From Inia geoffrensis (lineage: Eukaryota > Chordata > Mammalia > Artiodactyla > Iniidae), in NCBI GenBank assembly GCA_036417435.1, contig CM070899.1, positions 156,555,494 to 156,619,493 of the forward strand: a DNA stretch of 64,000 bases, read 5' to 3'. Both the position numbers and the translations under genes were made by a program. Below the pieces are notes generated by a model. It saw only the letters and a list, made by a program, of their open reading frames with translations. It was not told the origin of the DNA and ran no database searches. Of this stretch, positions 10,973 through 23,399 are shown one piece after another. Position 1 is the stretch's first letter; the number at the start of each line of letters is the position of its first letter.

Positions 10973-11329
10973 TTTCCCACTGTAGAAAACTCTGTGCTCA
11001 GTCACGTGCTTTCAGGGATCCGCATTAAACCCGTTGCGTTACTGCCTCTCTGGATTACACCTCAAGAAGAGAAGAACAAGTTGTGCGCAGAGTTCTTTAT
11101 TAAATAAGAGGAAAGTTCATAAACTGATTCCACAAGGAAGTTCTAAAGGCCAGAGGTTGGAATTATCCACTCAGAATAAACAGGGGTGTCTTCTCAGCCC
11201 CCTTATCACACGTCACTCTAAGACCAGGCCCCCCATGTCACCTACCTGAAGCCCACCCCGGGCAACTACCTCGGGTCTTCTTGAAGATTCTGCAAGCATT
11301 CGGAGCTTCACAAACCGTATGAGCAACAG
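10973..11329. other. Unique intronic sequence
   Basis: No recognisable feature. Confidence 0.35.
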
Positions 11330-11485
11330 TGTGTACACTGCACTGTGCAAGGGACCACGGTGAGCACCCAGGCTAAGCCCCTCGCCTTTACAAACTGGAA
11401 AACGGGGCCTAGTGCCATCATTTTTCAAAGCCACATGGAGAGTTAGTGGCAGAATCGGCCGCAGGACGCAGGGTTTCTGACACCT
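11330..11485 (-). mobile_element. MIR remnant (weak)
   Basis: Diverged antisense MIR pattern: 'CCTTTACAAACTGGAAAACG', then 'AGTTAGTGGCAGAATCGG'. Confidence 0.5.
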
Positions 11486-11599
11486 TGCCTATTTTCACAA
11501 GTGTCTGTGCAGAAACGCCAGTCCTGGCTGTCAGGTGCCAGAGAAGCATAAACAAGAAGCCGGGGACCCAGAGGGAGTGAGAGGAATCCCAGCCACAGG

Positions 11600-11860
11600 G
11601 AGAGGCCAGCTTCACAGAGGAGGCGCCACCTGCAAAGGCCTCGAAGACTGAGGAGGAAGAGGGTGTTTCATGGTCGGGAGGAAGGAGACAGAGGGCGGAT
11701 TCCAGGGCAAAGGGCAGAGGCGTGAAGGTGCAGTGGGGCGGAGTCTGACTGTGGAGCTGGGCAAGCAGGGGGCATTTAGAGAAGGCAGGGCGCTGAATCT
11801 GGGCTGGGAGTCTGGACTCGATTCTGTGGGCAGTGGGAGCCGGGAGCACCAACGGAGCAG
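11600..11860 (-). mobile_element. L2 fragment
   Basis: The antisense L2 pattern is readable: 'CACCTGCAAAGGCCT', 'GATTCCAGGGCAAAGGGCAG', 'GCGTGAAGGTGCAG'. The long open frame across it on the minus strand is therefore not a gene. Confidence 0.55.
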
Positions 11861-12427
11861 GCGCTGGAGGGGCCGGGCCTGTGGCTCGGGTGGGCACTCG
11901 CCCACAGTGTGCGCAGACCCGGGTCCACATTCTCTTCCTCGGCAATGCCTCCTGCACGTACACAGCCAGGAGGACCACTCCAGGCTCTTCCAGCTCCAGA
12001 TCCATGGCTCTTTCCACCACACAGCGGTCTGTAGGTTTGGGAAGGGCAGGAAACGGATGCCAGATTTTTTTTCCCACTACCTCATGACCCTGTGTGTCTT
12101 TCTCATGTCATGCTCCAACTATGACAAGTGTAGCTGTTCAGTGTACAAGACTAAAGTGAATGTCCACCTTTTCATGACCTTCTGCATTTTTATCCGCTCA
12201 AAGCCTTGACATCGGATGTTGATCAAAACAGAGCCGAAGAAAAGGACACGATTTAGGGATATAACTTGCAGGCTTGCTGCATGAATCTTTGGACAGAAGA
12301 CAAGCTCTCTGAATTTCATTTCCACCAACTCCCTTAAAGGTTTCACCTTCCCTCCTGCCAAGAGCTCCAAAATCTGATGAGAACAAATGACACCAACCTT
12401 GAACTGGATTAGCAAAACTCGGCTGTG
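11861..12427. other. Unique intronic sequence
   Basis: No gene or repeat recognised. Confidence 0.35.
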
Positions 12428-12436
12428 AAGTGTTCT

Positions 12437-12773
12437 TTCTTTTTTTAAATTTTTAATGTAATTTAATTAAGTAATTAATTTATTTATTTTTGGCTGCATT
12501 GGGTCTTCGTTGCTGCACGTGGGCTTTCTCTAGTTGCGGTGAGTGGGGCTTCTCTTGTTGCGGAGCACGGGCTCTAGGCGAGCAGGCTTCAGTAGTTGTG
12601 GCACGCGGGCTCAGTAGTTGTGGCTCTCAGGCTCTAGGGTGCAGGCTCAGTAGTTGTGGCGCACGGGCTTAGTTGTTCCACAGCATGTGTGATCTTCCTG
12701 GACCAGGGATCGAACCTGTGTCCCCTGCATTGGCAGGCGGATTCTTAACCACAGCACCACCAGGGAAGTCCCT
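12437..12773 (-). mobile_element. CHR-type SINE (long form)
   Basis: Reverse orientation from an AT-rich tail through 'GGCTGCATTGGGTCTTCG' to 'CACCAGGGAAGTCC'. The short flanking duplication GTGTTCTT is at about 12429-12436 and 12777-12784. Confidence 0.92.
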
Positions 12774-13919
12774 GAGGTGTTCTTATTAAAGCTTTCCCAT
12801 ATGCCACGATATATTGATCTTTCCAACACTGAAATAATGGGCCAAGATGGAATGTGGGCACAATGTTCTCACTTTACACTCATGAAAAGCACAGTAAAGA
12901 GCATTTCTCTGTAGCATTTGTGTAATTCCAGCCCAGATACTGACCTGGCTTGCTGTTTTGATTTTTTCCAGGATGGTGAATGCTACTGTGATTCAGTGAA
13001 ATTCTGGATTCAATGAAACTACAAAAGGAAGGCATTCCTCTAGGAATCTAAAATTTATGGATGGGAATTTCTACCTCCCCTTGTGTCACCTATAATACAT
13101 TTCAAACTGAAAGGAGACCCCTTTCTCTCTTAATGGCAGTTTTCCTCCACAAAGCTGCTAAAGAGGGCAGCATAGAGATGGGAAGGGGGCTTTGCTCCTC
13201 TTTGCCAAGATGTATCCCCACAGAGCTCAACCCTAGTGCAAAGCCCTTGATTAAGAAATCAAGACATGAAGCATTTCCCAGATCTGGCAAGAAGGCAAGC
13301 TTAGAAAATGGGACAAGCCTCCCATTATGAACACCTAGAAATGCTGGATAAAATATGATTTTTTTTAATGTGTGCAGCTAAGCTTGCAAGAGAGCAAGGT
13401 CAATGTCCAGGTGCCAGAAACAGAGACAGGATTGAAAATCACAGAGCTGGTAATGGAGCTGCTCTGGGGGAGCTGGTGCAGGAGGTTTCTGCTAAGTTAG
13501 AATAGAAGTGGCCCTCCATGAGATGGTGAGTGGGAAAGATGTCTGCAGAAAGATGGGACCCTTTAAGGACTATTCTCTAACTGTAAGTGAGAGTATGAAA
13601 TAGAGGGGAAATCTGCTTATGAGCACAGGAAGCAAGGAAACTTGTCAGCTTCTGCCTGGGCTCTCGGTTAAACGTAAAACAGGGCTTAGAATGTAAAACG
13701 TAAAACAGGGCTTAGAATGTAAAACACAGCTGATGCCTTAAATACGTTAGGGCTCAATTTATGTTGCTGGATGGTTTAAGGTCTCTTGAGTTAAGAAATT
13801 AATGTGCAAATAGGTTCTATGTTGGTGATATGCTTGGATACAAGCAAAACAGGTGCAAAAAACTGCTTCGAACAATCAAGGGTGCCCCAAAGAGAAAAGA
13901 AGCCACACTAACGTTGAAT
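12774..13919. other. Unique intronic sequence with a small tandem repeat
   Basis: No gene found. A 26-bp unit is duplicated in tandem at 13671-13722 (AACGTAAAACAGGGCTTAGA onwards). Confidence 0.4.
13671..13722 (+). repeat. 26-bp tandem duplication, two copies
   Basis: Copies at 13671-13696 and 13697-13722 appear identical. Confidence 0.9.
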
Positions 13920-15080
13920 ACTATTTTTAAAAATTACAACACACAAGAGGAAATACACAACAGTGAGTAACAGTCAGCAGACACAAAATAATCAGGAGGA
14001 TTAGAACTTCAAGAACATCATAAAATGGAAAACAATCTTTAAAAAGCTATAAGTATATTTTAAATAAGTAAAGATATTTAAACATTTTGGAAATCCAAAT
14101 GAAAGAAGATGTGAAAAAAATGAACATATGCATCTGGTAAAGAATGAAACAGTACTTCTAGATATTAAAAATAATCATTGAAATAAAAAATCACAATGGA
14201 CAAAGCAAATCACATATTAGACATAAGTGAAGAGAAAATTGTTGAACTGGAAGATATATCTAAGGGAATTTAGCAGTATGCAGTGCAGAGAAATAAAAAG
14301 GTTTTTAAAATATGAGATTGAGGTTAAAAGACATAGAGCAAAGGAGAAGTTTTAACAAATGTCTAACAGGAGTTCCAGAAAAGATAAGAACAAACGGTGG
14401 AAAGTCAATAATCGAAGGGATAATGTCTAGGGAATGCTCCAGAATTAAAAACTTGAATTCTCAAAGTGCAGCATACACTCCAAATAAGGCACACAAAAAT
14501 GAATTCACCTTTAGACACCAACATACATTATACTGAAATTGAAGAATACCAGAAGTGAAAAGAAAGCCTTAAAATGGGAAGGTGGTGAGTGAATTACCTA
14601 GAAAAGGGTAAAACTAAAAATAGATTTTTAAAGAATAAAAATAGAGGTCAGAAGACATAGGCATAAGATCCTTAAAGTGCTAAGGAAAATAACTTATAGT
14701 TTTACAATTCTATTACCAGATAAACTATTATTCAGAAATAAAGGAAACATTATAATTTCAGACAGTCTGTCGCTCACATTCCTCATTGTAAAAGCTACTA
14801 AAGAAGCTCCTTCAGAGAGAAGGAAAGTGAATCCAGGGAAAAGAAAGAGGTAAACATATAGTTAATTCTAAACACATCAACTGTATAAAACAATTCCTAA
14901 TTTTAGAGGTAAAATGGAAGGGGCAATGATCAGGGTTAAAACTCTCTAAGTATTACCTGTATTCTCCAGAGGAGAAAAGGGATGTTAAATACATTTAATG
15001 TTAAGTAAAAAAAATGTATATTAGAAAAAATTTATGCATAACCACTAATAGAACAGGAAGAAATTGTAGAACTTAATGTA
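13920..15080 (+). mobile_element. Ancient L1/HAL1-like 5' and ORF1-region remnant
   Basis: AT-rich and A-biased, with degraded ORF1-type phrases such as 'GAAGAGAAAATTGTTGAACT', 'GGAGTTCCAGAAAAGATAAG' and 'CAAAGTGCAGCATACACTCC'. No open frame survives. The family assignment is tentative. Confidence 0.55.
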
Positions 15081-15307
15081 AAACTACTGAACCAGTGTAC
15101 AGAAAACATGGAATAAATAAAATTCAATCAATTAATAGAAGGTAGGAAAGTGGGAAATAAAGAAGCAAAGACACATCAGGACAAGTAAAAATTACAAATA
15201 AGATGACAGAAATATTTCCAAATACAACATACACAGGAAATGTAAATAGGATAAATTTACTGGTTAAAAGACTGTGACTCTCAAGTTAGATTAAAAATAT
15301 GTGAACG

Positions 15308-15400
15308 GCTGTATATATGTAACTGATTCACTTTGTTATAAAGTAGAAACTGACACACCATTGTAGAGCAATTTTACCCCAATAAAGATGTTAAAAAAAA
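15308..15400 (+). mobile_element. Very short L1 3' end
   Basis: About 90 bases: 'ATATGTAACTGATTCACTTT' to 'CCCCAATAAAGATGTTAAAA'. No clear target duplication was resolved. Confidence 0.8.
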
Positions 15401-15544
15401 AAATTTTTTTTTTAAATATTGCAGTCAAATGCTACCTATAACAGACGTACCTAAACATGTTTTCACAGAAAGGATGAAAGTATGCAGGTGGGATAAGACA
15501 GTATCAGTCAAAACCAAATCAGAATATAGTTGGTATCTGTCACA

Positions 15545-15740
15545 GGCAGAATGGCATAAGTGTTAAAGGTCATGACTCCAGAGCTAAATTGCCCAAGTTT
15601 AAATCCAAGCTCTTCCAGTTACCAGCTGTGTGACTTGAGCAAGTTATTAGTCTCTCTGTCTCAGTTTTCTCAGTTGTAAAATGGGGATGATAATAGTATC
15701 TATCTCACGTTATATGTGTATTAGCATCTGGCAAACATTA
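15545..15740 (+). mobile_element. MIR, well preserved
   Basis: Sense MIR with 'CCAGTTACCAGCTGTGTGAC', 'TCTCAGTTTTCTCAGTTGTA' and 'AAATGGGGATGATAATAG'. Confidence 0.85.
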
Positions 15741-16228
15741 AGCAATTTGGCAATATGGATAAGGCTCAAGATAAACAAATCCTACTGCCATCCAAATCCA
15801 CCTCTGGTTATGTTGCTTATCTATGGTTACCAGAGATAACCATTCACATGGGCTCAGAAGGAGGCAAAACTGTTTATTAAAACACTTTTTAATAGTAAAA
15901 TAGTACAGTGGAGGAAAAGATAAACTTGGGGTTATTCAAATAATTGATAATATACAGCAGCTAATATGACTGAATTTATTTAAAATAAATTTAAGGATAA
16001 ACTTCAAAAACATAAAAATGCTTGGAAAAAGAAAGTTGCAAATGGACATATATCATTGATATAATTTTTTTTAAAAAACAGAATGTTTAGGGATGTATAT
16101 ATAAAAAGGAAAGTACAAAAACATATATGGAAATGACATATACCATGTCTGGCAGAGTGGTTTCCTTTGGAGAGAAAGAAGGGGAAGGAAAAATGTGGTT
16201 TAACGCCTAAAATTAAGGCCCAATATTA
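15741..16228. other. AT-rich, probably old L1-derived
   Basis: The piece around 16120-16190 resembles an L1M 3' UTR; the rest is unassigned. No gene. Confidence 0.35.
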
Positions 16229-16738
16229 TGTGCTGTCTTGACATCTGGTGAAACCTGGAGGGTCTCGAATGATCTAGCCACAAGCTCCTCTCCCTACTCT
16301 GCTCCCACAGATAGGATCCCCTGGCCAAATAACCACCCTCATCAAAGGGACCAGGTGGTTCCTACTTATCCCTGGGTAGCAGGTTTGGTACCCTGCCAGA
16401 CCAGGGATATTCAAACAAGCCAATCACATCCTCCCACAGGAACCAGGGGTCACCTCACCCTATTGTTACTATGAAGCCTGCCCCTGACAGACCCTGCTTG
16501 TTCACTCTGCTCCCAAGTCAATCCCAGTGTGGCCCTGTGTGATGTGCTGTGTCCTCCCCCCAGACTGGGAGTCTATGTGATTAACCAGCTGCAGTCAGTC
16601 TCATCTTCCAGAGTCAGATGTCAGGCGACCATTCCCATAACCCTAGGGACAGAATCCTCCTTCTCCAGTGGGGTGAATAGCTGGCGATTAAACAAAAGGA
16701 GGAGCAGGTAGAACTTGAACTACCCCATAGTCTTTTCT
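16229..16738 (+). mobile_element. LTR-like remnant, family not assigned
   Basis: About 500 GC-richer bases abruptly bounded by AT-rich DNA. It starts TGTGCTGTC and contains a CCAATCA motif, a GGGAGTCTATGTGATTAA stretch, and an R/U5-like 'CAGTCAGTCTCATCTTCC'. This looks like a solitary retroviral LTR. A poly-A of about 20 bases follows at 16740, which is unusual for an LTR, so another retroposed origin is possible. Confidence 0.4.
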
Positions 16739-16761
16739 TTAAAAAAAAAAAAAAAAAAAAA

Positions 16762-17090
16762 GCACGGAAGCAAAAATGACAAAATGTTAACACCTATTTA
16801 ATCTCTGTGGTATGTGGACATCTTTTAGGTTATTTTCTGTACTTTTCTGCATTTTAAAAAATATGTGCTAATTTAAAATGAACATCAGTTTTAAAAACTA
16901 GATAAACAAGTTCCCACTCAGACCTGTCAAAATAGAGCCAAAAGAAAATTTTTATACATAAGGCTGTAAATTAAGAAAATTGATGAGTTTTTTTGTTGTT
17001 GATTATGTTTTGCTGCTTTTGCATTTTTAGGGTGAGAGGCCTGTGTGTTAAAGGGAACGCTAAATAGTTATTTGCTTTATTTTAATTAGT
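16762..17090 (+). other. AT-rich sequence, probably L1M 3' UTR
   Basis: Diverged L1M-like 'TTTAATCTCTGTGGTATGTG' and 'TGTACTTTTCTGCATTTTAA'. No gene. Confidence 0.4.
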
Positions 17091-17099
17091 TAAGAATTC

Positions 17100-18420
17100 T
17101 GGGTCAAAATGGCAACCTATTTGGATAGACAAATTTTCAAGCCTACTATACAAAGCTCCTATAAGTATAATTTGACAGGTACATCAATGGAACAGAATAA
17201 ATGGACAAGAAGCATACCTAAAGGTAGCTAAGGATTCATTCTATGAGGAAGGTGGCATTTCAATGAGAAAATAATGTTTTATTCAGTAAAGCATGTTACT
17301 GGATAGTTAAATAATAGTTAATAGTTAAGTAGTATTAGAAAAATCAGTTAAACTGTTGGTAAAAAAATTAAGTTAGCTCTCATTCTTTGCCATATACAAA
17401 AGTAAATAACAGATTCAATGTAAAGAAGGAAATCTGAGCCAGGATTAAATAATCTGAAGTCGTGAAAAGATTCTCCACACAAGATCCCAAGAGTTGAAAT
17501 CATGATGAAAAGGATTCGTCAACTTGGATAAATGAAAATGGCTTACCTTGTCAATAAACATCACAGAAATTGAAAAAAGAATGCAGAAACTTTTTGCATC
17601 TTGTAGAAAACTTTAAATATTAATACGAAAGAATGAACCGCCCTGAAGACAAGGAGTCAATATTCAAAGAAAGAAAGGCAAAGGAAAAAATGGGCAACAT
17701 CCTAATAAACAAAGAAAGCAAACTAAAACAGCAGTTTGTTTGACTGCCTTATCGTTATATATCTAAAGAAAATTAAAATGATATTTTCTTTCTAAGGTGA
17801 CGAAGCACTAAAATGCTATGGATTTTTTGCCTGCTGAATTGGTACTGGTTAAGAAGACTCATACCACTGTTGGGGAGGATGTGGGAAAGTGGGCCCTCCC
17901 AAGCACTGCTGGAGAGAGAGAAATTTGAGTGATCGTTACAGGAAGTAATCTGCATAAAACTTGAAATATGCACATCCTTTAAATAAAACAAATCCACACC
18001 TGTAGGTACTTATCTAAAGGAAATAATCAGATATGTGTAAAAAAAAGTGCTACGAATATTCTCTTTAATGTTGCTTATAATAAGAAAAAATCAGCAATAA
18101 CCTTTGTAGCTAACAATTGGTTATATAAAACTGCAGTACACCAATATGGTGAAATGTCATGCAGCCACTAATAAGCCATGTTGCATAGATATACATATTG
18201 ACATGTTTAATTTTTAATGATGTATTCTTAAGTAACAAAGTGTGCTTCTAAATGGCATACTGTAATATGATATAAAATTATCTATATGAACACCCTATAT
18301 ACCAAAATGTTAATAAAAACTATCTCTCAGTGCTTTTTCTTTCCCTTTGTTTTAGGTCTGTATTAGTTAAATGTTCGGAATATGAGATTTTCTAATAAAA
18401 AAATAAAGAAGAAAAGATTT
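17100..18420 (+). mobile_element. Ancient L1M (late ORF2 and 3' UTR)
   Basis: Degraded ORF2 phrases ('CATCAATGGAACAGAATAAA') lead to 3' UTR phrases ('GGTACTTATCTAAAGGAAAT', 'AATGTCATGCAGCCACTAAT'). Many stops; non-functional. Confidence 0.65.
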
Positions 18421-18539
18421 GCAGGCAAACCCAGCAATGGAAACTTGGGGAAGTAAATTATTATCTCTGATCTTTGGTGTTCTCACCTAGAAAAGTAAGA
18501 TATCAATTCCTCCTTCTGGAATTACTAACAGGGTCAAAT

Positions 18540-19310
18540 GAGACACCCATTTGTTCATTCAAAAATATTTATTTTGTAACTGGGATGTGTCAGGCATGGT
18601 TTTAACTACTGGAAATACAGCAGGGGGACTTCCCTGGTGGTCCAGTGGTAAAGAATCTGCCTTCCAATGCAGCGGACGTGGGCTCAATCCCTGGTCGGGG
18701 AACTAAGATCCCACGTGCCACAGGGCAATTAAGCCTGCGCGCCACAACTACTGAGGCCACACGCCTCAAGTAGAGCCTGCATGCCGCAAACTACAGAGAC
18801 CACACGCTCTGGAGCCCGCACACCACAATGAAGAGCCCACATGCCACAACTAAGACCCAATGCAGCCAAAAAAAAGAAATGAAGTAAAATAAATTTAAAA
18901 AATAAAAAAATAAAAGAAATACAGCTGGGTATTCAAAAAGACCAAAAAAAAGAAAAAAAAAACACATCTACCCTCATGAGCTTATATTCTAGTGGGGAGA
19001 CAGATAATAAGCAAAATAGATAAGTAAAATGAATAGTATATTAGACGGTGGAAAATGCTATGGAGAAAAATAGAGGAGGGGTTAGAAAGCTTGGGGCCAG
19101 GGGTGGGGGCTTCAATTTTTAATAAGATGTTCAGAGAAGTCCTCAGGGGAAAGATTACATCTGAATGAAGTTCCCAAATACCTATTTGGGAAACCACAAG
19201 CAAACCACATGAGGAGGAAAGCAAGCATCCCAGGCAGAGGGAACAGCAAGCGCAAAAAGGCCCTGAGGCTGAAGCATGACTGGTGTGTTTGGTTGGCCAG
19301 GAAGGCACTT
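18540..19310 (-). mobile_element. L2 (3' half), split by a SINE
   Basis: Antisense L2: 'TTCATTCAAAAATATTTATT', 'ATGAGCTTATATTCTAGTGG' and 'GGCAGAGGGAACAGCAAG'. The SINE at 18622-18915 interrupts it. Confidence 0.8.
18622..18915 (+). mobile_element. CHR-type SINE (older long form)
   Basis: Head 'GACTTCCCTGGTGGTCCAGT', body of CACAACTA-type units, A-rich tail. The target duplication GAAATACAGC is at 18612-18621 and 18916-18925, inside L2. Confidence 0.9.
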
Positions 19311-20120
19311 TATACAATGTGATGCGCAAATAAACACTATTTATTAGTTTATTGTCTCTGATATAATATTTAGCTCCAAGGTGATTATGTTCTTTATCAA
19401 AACATCTCCAAAAATAGCTCAGGCACCACTCATGTTCCATTTAGAGCGAAAAAATAATGAGAGCTGGGAGCATCCTTAACTTCCCCTCTATCCACCTAAA
19501 ATCATCCCTATGTCAGCCTCCCTCCTGACCTTTGACTTCCCAGGAAGAGATGAGGCCCTGGACCAGATGATGACTGTTGGGATGAAGAGGTACAGACAGA
19601 TACCATTTGAGGGAAGTCAAAATGTTTCCTAACAGTATAAGAACCCTCTAGTTCATTTCTCATTTAGGAAAGTTTTTCCAACCCTCCTTGCATGTATTTT
19701 CCTATATATGCCGTTTTGGAAAAATAGTATGCCATTTTTCTATGATTTGTCTTAATTTACCTGTTTGCTTTCATTTCATTATAAATGTAAATGCATACTC
19801 TAGATCCTGTGTGTGGCCATCTTATAACTGGGATGGCTGTGTGGTCTCAGTGACTATTTGCACTTTGGGGACAGTGTTGAACTTTTATTACTGTGTTTCC
19901 GCAACTACAGTCGATGGAACCTTTGGCCTCTGTTGAGTTCACTGTAGAGAGGGTTGAGTTTTAGGATTCAAGAAACACTGACCAAGGTGAAGATGTGATC
20001 AGATTCCCCAGAACGGCCACTGCCACCAGAAAAAGTCAAAGTTACACTTCTCGTTCTGCAAAGTTCTGTGGCTTCCCAACACTCAGGTGGCAAATATCGA
20101 TCATCTCAGAGGTTGTGCTG
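19311..20120. other. Unique intronic sequence
   Basis: No recognisable gene or repeat. Confidence 0.35.
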
Positions 20121-20124
20121 TATT

Positions 20125-20620
20125 CATTTCCTATTGCTGCTATAACAAAGCACCATAAATATAGTGGCTTAAAGCCACACAGATGTATCATCTTAGAGTT
20201 CTGGAGGTCAGAAGACCAAATGGGTTTTTAAGTCAGGGTACCAGCAAGGCTGCACTCCTTCCAGAGGCTCTAAGGGAGAACCTGTTGGCTTTGCATTTTC
20301 CAGCTCCAGGAGGCTGCCCAGTTTCCTCTGACTCGGCCCCTTCCTCCAGCTTCAAAGCCAGCAATTACATCATTCTGAGCTCTACTCCAGCGGTCACGTC
20401 TCCATCGCTAACTCTTCTGTCTCCAGTTCCCCTGTTGGTAGACTCTTGTGATTACTTTGAGCCACCTCATGAGTCATCCAGCATGATCCCCCCATCTCAA
20501 GATCTTCATCACATCTGCAAAGTCTCTTTTGCCAGGTTAAGGTCACAGATTCACAGGTTCTGGGGGTTAGGACATGGCCCTCTTGGGGCTGGGTACCTCT
20601 TTAATGGAGGGCCTGAATCC
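20125..20620 (-). mobile_element. MaLR/MLT-type LTR remnant
   Basis: Antisense of a typical MaLR LTR 3' end: 'TTCATTTCCTATTGCTGCTA', 'TTAGAGTTCTGGAGGTCAGA' and 'CACAGGTTCTGGGGGTTAGG'. The subfamily is not assigned. Confidence 0.6.
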
Positions 20621-21194
20621 CTGACCACCAGTGCACACAGGCAAGGAAGGAAGTCTTGTCCTCTCCACTTTCTTATATTTACGGTAGACATAGCTGGAAG
20701 GTGTGCAGTCCTTCTCAGAAGGCAAATGCTTTGCTCTAATTGATCAAATAAGATCTGGTTTGTCCAGCCTGTCAGGTAGAACCCTCTACTGACTGGCAGC
20801 TGAGGGCAATAATTCGTGATGTTGATAGGACTCTCTTGTACTGTAATCCTGAAATACATCCTAAAACCCTGGACACGGGGAAGGTCATACTGTCACATGC
20901 CTCTCCCCATTCTCCAAGCTCACAGCAACCCTGACCCGTGCTTGCCTGGGCACCACGGCCCCAAGACAGGGCACTGGTCCTTCCTGCATCCTCCAGCCAT
21001 TCACTTCAGGACCTAGCTGCAACCGCCCTGTATCCTTCCTATTGATGGGGACGAGGTCTCTGGCTCGGATCTTCCCCTTCCTCAGGCAACTCCAAACAGC
21101 ACTTGTAAACGTGGGGGGATGAACAGGGGCCCAGGCCTCAAGCCCAGCCATTCTGCCGATGCAGATCAGGCATAGGCCTGAAATCTACATTTAT
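20621..21194. other. Unique intronic sequence
   Basis: Nothing recognisable. Confidence 0.35.
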
Positions 21195-21203
21195 AAAGAT
21201 CCC

Positions 21204-21483
21204 CTGGGGGTGGGGGGATGAGTTGGGAGATTGGGATTGACATACATACACTATTGATACTCTGTATAAAATAGATAACTAATGAGAACCTACTGTATAG
21301 CACAGGGAACTCTATTCAATGCTCTGTGGTGACCTAAATGGGAAGGAAGTTCAAAAAAAGAAGGGATATTGTATAGGTATAGCTGATTCACTTTGCTGTA
21401 CAGCAGAAACTAACACAACATTGTAAAACAACTATACCCCAATAAAAATTAATCTAAAAAATACAATACAATACAATACAATA
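21204..21483 (+). mobile_element. 5'-truncated L1 with AATAC-repeat tail
   Basis: L1 3' end from 'GATGAGTTGGGAGATTGGGA' to 'CCAATAAAAATTAATCT', then four AATAC units (about 21463-21482). The target duplication AAAGATCCC is at 21195-21203 and 21484-21492. Confidence 0.92.
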
Positions 21484-21844
21484 AAAGATCCCAAGAGGCT
21501 TTGGTACTGTCCTTGCCCTGACAGTTGCCTGGGAATGCTGGACTAGACACATCTTGGCATTGATGCACCCTGGTACTTTAAATAATTTCCATTTGGCTCA
21601 TGGGCTTCTGGAGTTAAGCCTCCTTATACTGAAGTACAGAAAATAATGGATGTCCCCTTCCTCGTTCCAGATGCCATCTTTCAGCTAAGGATCTTTCCAG
21701 TGGCCACACCGTACTGTTGACTCAGACGGAGGTTACCGGACTGAATCATTCCATTTTTTCATCATGCGGCAGCTACAGAGCTAGGCCTCCCCCGCCCCTG
21801 CACAGGGCCTCTGAATCATCCGACGCGACGCTCATTCCCTCCTC

Positions 21845-22020
21845 CACAGGACAGCGTTATTGCACTGCCCAGCCTGTGCCAGTTCCGTGCCGGTCACTGG
21901 GGCAAGACGGGGACTGAGACACTGTCCCACTCCTCCAGAGGCCCACAGTTCGGTGGGAGAGGCAGACCAGCACGAGGTATGTTCAACACAGCACAGGAAG
22001 TGCACCCGCGGCAGCGGGAC
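21845..22020 (-). mobile_element. L2 fragment
   Basis: Diverged antisense L2: 'CTGTGCCAGTTCCGTGCC', 'GCCCACAGTTCGGTGGGAGA'. Confidence 0.6.
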
Positions 22021-22856
22021 AGATAGGCAGAGAGGGCCCAGCGCGCCCATGCCCACTCACTACCCATCCCCATCCCCCCCAACCCACCCACTCACCACCT
22101 GCTCTCCATCCTGCACCCACAATGCCAAACGGCTTTCCATGTTCTCCAACCTCAACTCCAGGCCCCATTCCCGGGTCTCTTGGCTGGCCTTCTCACGACT
22201 GTGATCAACCCTCCTGGCTTCCAGGAGGTTCTAGAGCCCTTCACACCCACAGGACTCCCATCAATCCCTACTGGCCTATTGACCTTTTTCGGTTTGTTTT
22301 CTCAGCTGTTTACCTGAAGTCTCCTTAAGCAACCATAAAGCTTGCATATTTAGCATCCTGCATACATCTTTTCTTTCTCAAAATCCCAGTGATATTACAG
22401 AGGCCGCAGTGTGGTAATCAAAGCACATCAGCCACCGGAAGTCAAAACTGCTTGCCAGGACACAAGGAGAAAGGCAGGAGGAAAGGGCACAGCAGGTGGA
22501 AGGGCTTCTGAGGAAGGCTTCCACGGCGGAGAGGAGGTGGGGGGCTCGCTGGCTGAGAGCTTTTGTAGGGCACTGTTCCCACAGGCCAAGCCAGTAGAAA
22601 AGCCTGCCGTGAAAGCTCCCATTGGCTGAGAACATGGGACAACAGAGCCCCCGAAGAATCATACAGTAATCGTGCTCAACAAATCACGCACTAAAGATGG
22701 CATTAAATGGTGCCTGTGTGTATGTATGTAGTGCATTCAGCAGGTAGTTCTCGAACTTGGATAAAAAAGGAAACAACAGCATGTCACAGCCATATGACAC
22801 TGGCCCTGCAGCTCACTCCACTAACTCCCCTACATTTCATTCCAAGCTCACAAAAA
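22021..22856. other. Unique intronic sequence
   Basis: No gene or repeat recognised. Confidence 0.35.
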
Positions 22857-22857
22857 A

Positions 22858-23071
22858 GTTTTTTTTTTTTTTTTTTTTTTGCGGTACGCGGGCCTCTCAC
22901 TGCTGTGGCCTCTCCAGTTGCGGAGCACAGGCTCCGGATGCGCAGGCTCAGCGGCCGTGGCTCACGGGCCCAGCCGCTCCGCGGCATGTGGGATCCTCCC
23001 GGACCGGGGCACGAACCCGCGTCCCCCGCATCGGCAGGTGGACTCTCAACCACTGCGCCACCAGGGAAGCC
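22858..23071 (-). mobile_element. CHR SINE (short form)
   Basis: About 20 T, then GCGGTACGCGGGCC, ending 'CACCAGGGAAGCCC'. The target duplication was not resolved. Apparent 80-140-residue open frames across this and similar copies are SINE artefacts. Confidence 0.93.
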
Positions 23072-23399
23072 CAATAGCTTCTTTTTATTATCTGGCTTCT
23101 CATGGGCATTTCTCCCTGACCAGTGAACACATTGAGTGATTCACTTTCTTCCCACTAACCTATTAAGCCAGCATTTTATGTCTTATGCATCAGGCCTTTG
23201 GTTATCATGGGTCCTTCTCTAAAACATTGGCCTGGGTATATTAGCAAATGAACTCTGCAACCAGCAAAGATGACAACACATGCCTCAATCACACCAAGGT
23301 TCTAATCCCCATGAAGCCCTGTCTCAGCAACCTCTGGCCTTCCTGGATAACACTCCTATGCTGATGTGTTCTGATCCCAAACCAGCATTATCCTAAGCT

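Noticed and set aside
11418..12077. 219-codon minus-strand frame
   Set aside because: It runs through MIR and L2 remnants and unique DNA without any recognisable domain or splice context.
22707..23126. Frames of 80-140 codons with shared RGPLTVVASPVAEHRLRTRRL-like or GLSLLWPLPL-like text, seen here and at many other places
   Set aside because: All are translations of CHR SINE copies in different frames, not a protein family.
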